Positions 61,901 through 64,000 of a stretch of 64,000 bases of DNA are shown piece by piece (within the stretch, counting starts at the first letter, position 1; each line of letters starts with the position of its first letter). The notes under the pieces are model-generated. The model saw only the letters and a program-made list of their open reading frames with translations, ran no database searches and was not told the DNA's origin. The stretch lies in assembly GCA_937915545.1 (NCBI GenBank), contig CALGIJ010000040.1, positions 1 through 64,000 of the forward strand, written 5' to 3'. Made by a program: the position numbers and the translations under genes. The DNA is from an uncultured Desulfobacterales bacterium. GTDB lineage: Bacteria > Desulfobacterota > Desulfobulbia > Desulfobulbales > Desulfocapsaceae.

Positions 61901-63007
61901 GGCAGTGGTGAGATCGTCGTCAGGCTCGGCAAGAAGATTTCTGCCGAACATGCCGAACTGATCGGCTTCGAAAACCTGAGGGATATCGATTTCTCTGAAA
62001 GAGCTAAATATCTTGAGGCCATCGACGCTGTCTACGAGCGCTACGCCCGACAGGCCAAACTCATCGCCGAGCGTTATGACGGCATTATTGATCGCATGCG
62101 CAAGGGCGACGATCTTCCCCCAGGGGTTGTGAAGATGGTTAAAGTCTATGTCGCCACCAAGCGCAAGCTGTCTGTCGGGGATAAGATGGCTGGCCGCCAC
62201 GGGAACAAGGGCGTGGTTTCACGCCTGTTGCCGGAAGAGGACATGCCGTTTTTCGCCGACGGTACCAGTGTCGATCTTGTTCTCAATCCTCTTGGCGTAC
62301 CATCCCGTATGAATGTCGGCCAGGTGCTTGAGGTACATCTCGGTTTTGCCGCCAAAAAACTGGGCGAGCAGCTTGAAGAGATGGCGCGTCGCGCTGCAGT
62401 GGATGAGATAGAGGCCAAGTTGCGGCGCATTTACTCAGAATATGAGTATAAAGCCTTGGTGGAGGGCAAGAGCGACTCCGAGATAATCGAGTGGGCGCGC
62501 CGTCATCATAGGGGTCTGCATATGATGACGCCTGTCTTCGACGGTGCTCCGGAAGAAGCGATCAGAAAGCTCCTCGCCGAGGCAGGCCTCGATGAAGTCG
62601 GACAGGTGCAGCTCTACGATGGCTTGACTGGCGAGCCCTTCGCCAACAAGGTCACCGTCGGTGTCATGTATATGCTCAAGCTGCATCATCTCGTCGACAA
62701 TAAGATTCACGCCCGTTCCACAGGGCCCTACTCCCTGGTGACCCAGCAGCCGCTTGGTGGCAAGGCGCAGTTCGGTGGGCAGAGGCTCGGTGAGATGGAG
62801 GTCTGGGCGATGGAGGCTTATGGGGCCGCCTATACGCTCAAGGAGTTCCTCACCGCCAAGTCCGATGATGTCGAAGGGCGAACCGCCATGTACGAGCGCA
62901 TTGTCAAGGGCAACAATTTCCTGACCACCGGTCTGCCGGAGTCGTTTAACGTTCTGGTCAAGGAATTGCAGGCCCTGTGCCTCAACATGGAACTGATAGA
63001 AGAATAA
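58928..63007 (+). CDS. rpoB: DNA-directed RNA polymerase subunit beta
   Basis: Second-largest subunit of RNA polymerase, 1,359 residues. Conserved blocks include the rifampicin region ([20 protein letters not shown] and [20 protein letters not shown]), the active-site-flanking [35 protein letters not shown], and the C-terminal [20 protein letters not shown]. The rifampicin segment looks wild-type. The ATG follows GAGG, and rpoC follows after about 125 bases. Confidence 0.99.
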   Translation: MDRVRKNFATAETILEPPHLISMQRLSYEKFLQMDRDPDDREDYGLQAILKNVFPINDFNGLCSLEFVKYKFGVPKYTVNECLQRGMTYEIPLKIVVRLITFDVDESTGVQSIRDIKEQEVFLGSLPLMTGDGVFIINGTERVIVSQLQRSPGLFYTHDNGKSHSSGKLLYSARIIPVRGSWIDLEFDIKDYLHVRIDRRRKFPVTTLLKALGYSSEDLLAEFYPTNRVIKDGENYKVSFDTELVKVQRLEFDIINPADGEVLAKKGKKVSKVLCKKLESVGINYLPVAMESLIGETLASTIVNEQTGEVIAECNTELTETLLETLAGNGIDEFKILYIDGVKYSDSFSKTLALDKAKNSQDALIEIYRRLRPSSPPTPEVAESFFHNLFFNQDLYDLSEVGRYKINAKLGLDTDISHRALTKEDIIHSVRHLVRLKDTQGGVDDIDHLGNRRVRTVGELVENQYRMGLVRMERAIKERMTLQDVETLMPHDLVNPKPISAAIKEFFGTSQLSQFMDQTNPLSEVTHKRRLSALGPGGLSRERAGFEVRDVHPTHYGRICPVETPEGPNIGLIVSLATYARINPYGFIETPYRKVGDRIISDDVRYLSALQEQNQFIAPALVPVDAEKRIVPDNLIVREDGEVITTVADNVTYMDIAPNQMISVAASLVPFLENDDANRALMGSNMQRQAVPLMVTSAPLVGTGMERYVARDSGACLLAAGDGVVEESDSNRIVVRYDKPGTDGFDTGVALYRLEKYKKSNQNTCFNQRPIVLPGMRVNKGVVLADGPSCEAGELAIGKNVTIAFMPWRGFNFEDSILINERLLKEDTFTSVHIEVFETMARDTKLGKEEITRDIPNVSEETLRNLDDSGIVRIGAEVKAGDTLVGKVTPKGETVLSPEEKLLRAIFGEKAQDVKDSSLRVPPGISGVVIDAKVFSRKGVDKDERSLLIEDLEIEKLNQDKIDELRSLRRGVCREIGALLEGRTAKSDIVDGSGEIVVRLGKKISAEHAELIGFENLRDIDFSERAKYLEAIDAVYERYARQAKLIAERYDGIIDRMRKGDDLPPGVVKMVKVYVATKRKLSVGDKMAGRHGNKGVVSRLLPEEDMPFFADGTSVDLVLNPLGVPSRMNVGQVLEVHLGFAAKKLGEQLEEMARRAAVDEIEAKLRRIYSEYEYKALVEGKSDSEIIEWARRHHRGLHMMTPVFDGAPEEAIRKLLAEAGLDEVGQVQLYDGLTGEPFANKVTVGVMYMLKLHHLVDNKIHARSTGPYSLVTQQPLGGKAQFGGQRLGEMEVWAMEAYGAAYTLKEFLTAKSDDVEGRTAMYERIVKGNNFLTTGLPESFNVLVKELQALCLNMELIEE

Positions 63008-63131
63008 GGAGAGGTCGCTGACTGCTGGCTGAGTCAGTCCTTGTCCGGTTGCAGACCGCAAAGGTTCTGCAGTTTGCCGAGCAGGCAAATGGTCGCCGGG
63101 GCAATCCTTTATATAAGGGAGAGGTGATTTC

Positions 63132-64000
63132 GTGGAAGAATTGTTCAATTTTTTTCAAAAACCGAAAGCTCCAGTCAAATTCAAGAGCGTCAAGATCTCT
63201 CTGGCTTCTCCTGAAAAGATCATGGATTGGTCGCATGGCGAGGTGAAAAAGCCCGAAACCATCAACTACCGAACCTTCAAACCGGAACGCGATGGTCTGT
63301 TTTGCGCCAAGATCTTCGGCCCGGTGAAAGATTTCGAGTGCAATTGCGGCAAGTACAAGCGCATGAAGCATCGTGGCGTCGTCTGTGAAAAATGTGGCGT
63401 CGAGGTCATCCAGTCCAAAGTGCGCCGGGAACGTCTCGGCCACATCAAACTCGCCGCTCCTGTAGCCCATATCTGGTTTCTCAAGAGCCTGCCGAGCAAG
63501 ATAGGGGCGGTGCTCGACATGACACTCAAGCAGCTCGAAAAAATTCTTTATTTCGAGCAATATGCGGTGGTCGAGTCAAAAGTGGACGGGATGCCGGTGG
63601 GGACTCTGCTCACCGAGGAAAAGTACCGCCAGGCACTGGAGGAACATCCTCAGGCGTTCCGTGTCGGCATCGGCGCCGAGGCCATTCGCGAGCTGCTCGC
63701 TGCCCAGGACTTGGTGGCGCTCTCCGCGCAATTGCGCGAGGAGATGCTCACTACCAATTCGCAGACTAAGCGGCAGAAACTCGGCAAGCGCCTTTTCGTC
63801 ATCGAGGCCTTTCGTGATTCCGGTAACAAGCCAGAGTGGATGATCCTCGAAGTTATCCCCGTGTTGCCCCCCGATCTCCGCCCCCTGGTCCCCTTGGAAG
63901 GAGGGCGTTTCGCCACCTCCGACCTCAACGACCTCTATCGTCGGGTAATCAACCGAAACAACCGCCTCAAGCGCTTGCTCGAGCTTGATGCCCCCGATAT
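63132..64000 (+). CDS. rpoC: DNA-directed RNA polymerase subunit beta' (5' part)
   Basis: Partial gene running off the window; 289 complete codons are seen. It starts with GTG after an AGGTGAT ribosome site: [20 protein letters not shown]. The N-terminal zinc site [20 protein letters not shown] (about 66-85) and the clamp segment [20 protein letters not shown] are intact. The catalytic NADFDGD motif lies beyond the end. Confidence 0.98.
   Translation, partial: MEELFNFFQKPKAPVKFKSVKISLASPEKIMDWSHGEVKKPETINYRTFKPERDGLFCAKIFGPVKDFECNCGKYKRMKHRGVVCEKCGVEVIQSKVRRERLGHIKLAAPVAHIWFLKSLPSKIGAVLDMTLKQLEKILYFEQYAVVESKVDGMPVGTLLTEEKYRQALEEHPQAFRVGIGAEAIRELLAAQDLVALSAQLREEMLTTNSQTKRQKLGKRLFVIEAFRDSGNKPEWMILEVIPVLPPDLRPLVPLEGGRFATSDLNDLYRRVINRNNRLKRLLELDAPD

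Overview
The window is a contiguous, gene-dense chromosomal segment of roughly 60% G+C from a dissimilatory sulfate-reducing (or sulfur-disproportionating) bacterium of the Desulfobacterota, probably near the Desulfobulbales. The main evidence is the adenylylsulfate reductase pair aprBA followed by the quinone-interacting complex qmoABC. A conserved TPR / zinc-ribbon HEAT-like / TPR gene triad and a selenocysteine-containing HesB/IscA-like protein fit the same placement. I see no phage, insertion sequence, CRISPR array or obvious island. Assignment below phylum is inference.

Layout. 1-3.7 kb (minus strand): a small unknown protein, clpB, and a HesB-like selenoprotein whose frame crosses an in-frame UGA followed by a bSECIS-like hairpin. 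4-6.1 kb: atypical 6-phosphofructokinase, a HhH-GPD DNA glycosylase, and an orphan flagellar-rod-like gene whose terminator lies inside the glycosylase gene. 6.3-12.6 kb (minus strand): RNase R, a TrmJ-type tRNA methyltransferase and, overlapping it by 4 bp, a 1,097-residue STAND/MalT-like ATPase regulator with a C-terminal winged helix and BTAD-like domain. 12.8-18.3 kb: a RelA/SpoT homologue with an intact hydrolase but degenerate synthetase domain, a TSCPD-like protein overlapping aat, and a DamX-like AAA-SPOR protein. 18.5-24.6 kb: a long inverted repeat, tRNA-Ala and the rod-shape operon mreBCD-mrdA-rodA, convergent with hemH. 25.5-30.2 kb: a strong promoter, a highly structured ~225-nt leader or ncRNA, an HPF/RaiA-cold-shock fusion, polA and an unknown zinc-ribbon protein. 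30.2-35.6 kb (minus strand): hflKC, a rhomboid protease and GTP-dependent PEP carboxykinase. 36-45.1 kb: tRNA-Leu, ribF, the TPR/HEAT-like/TPR triad, ribE-ribBA-ribH-nusB and ftsK. 45.4-53 kb: aprBA and qmoABC. 53.1-64 kb: a tRNA cluster (Thr, Tyr, Gly, Thr), tuf, rpmG, tRNA-Trp, secE, nusG, rplKAJL, rpoB and the 5' part of rpoC.

How it works together. The Apr/Qmo block is the energy core: Qmo is thought to pass quinol electrons to AprBA, which reduces APS to sulfite and AMP. PfkA and PckG sit at glycolytic and gluconeogenic control points. RibF and the rib operon supply FAD for AprA, QmoA and QmoB, and HesB-like proteins handle Fe-S clusters, which this metabolism needs in quantity. The rest is housekeeping: cell shape, translation, transcription and proteostasis.

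The observations most worth following are the UGA-interrupted HesB-like gene, the degenerate RelA/SpoT synthetase, the structured RNA ahead of the HPF-cold-shock fusion, the STAND regulator coupled to trmJ, and the terminator embedded in a convergent coding region. All calls come from reading the sequence; no database or folding program was run.
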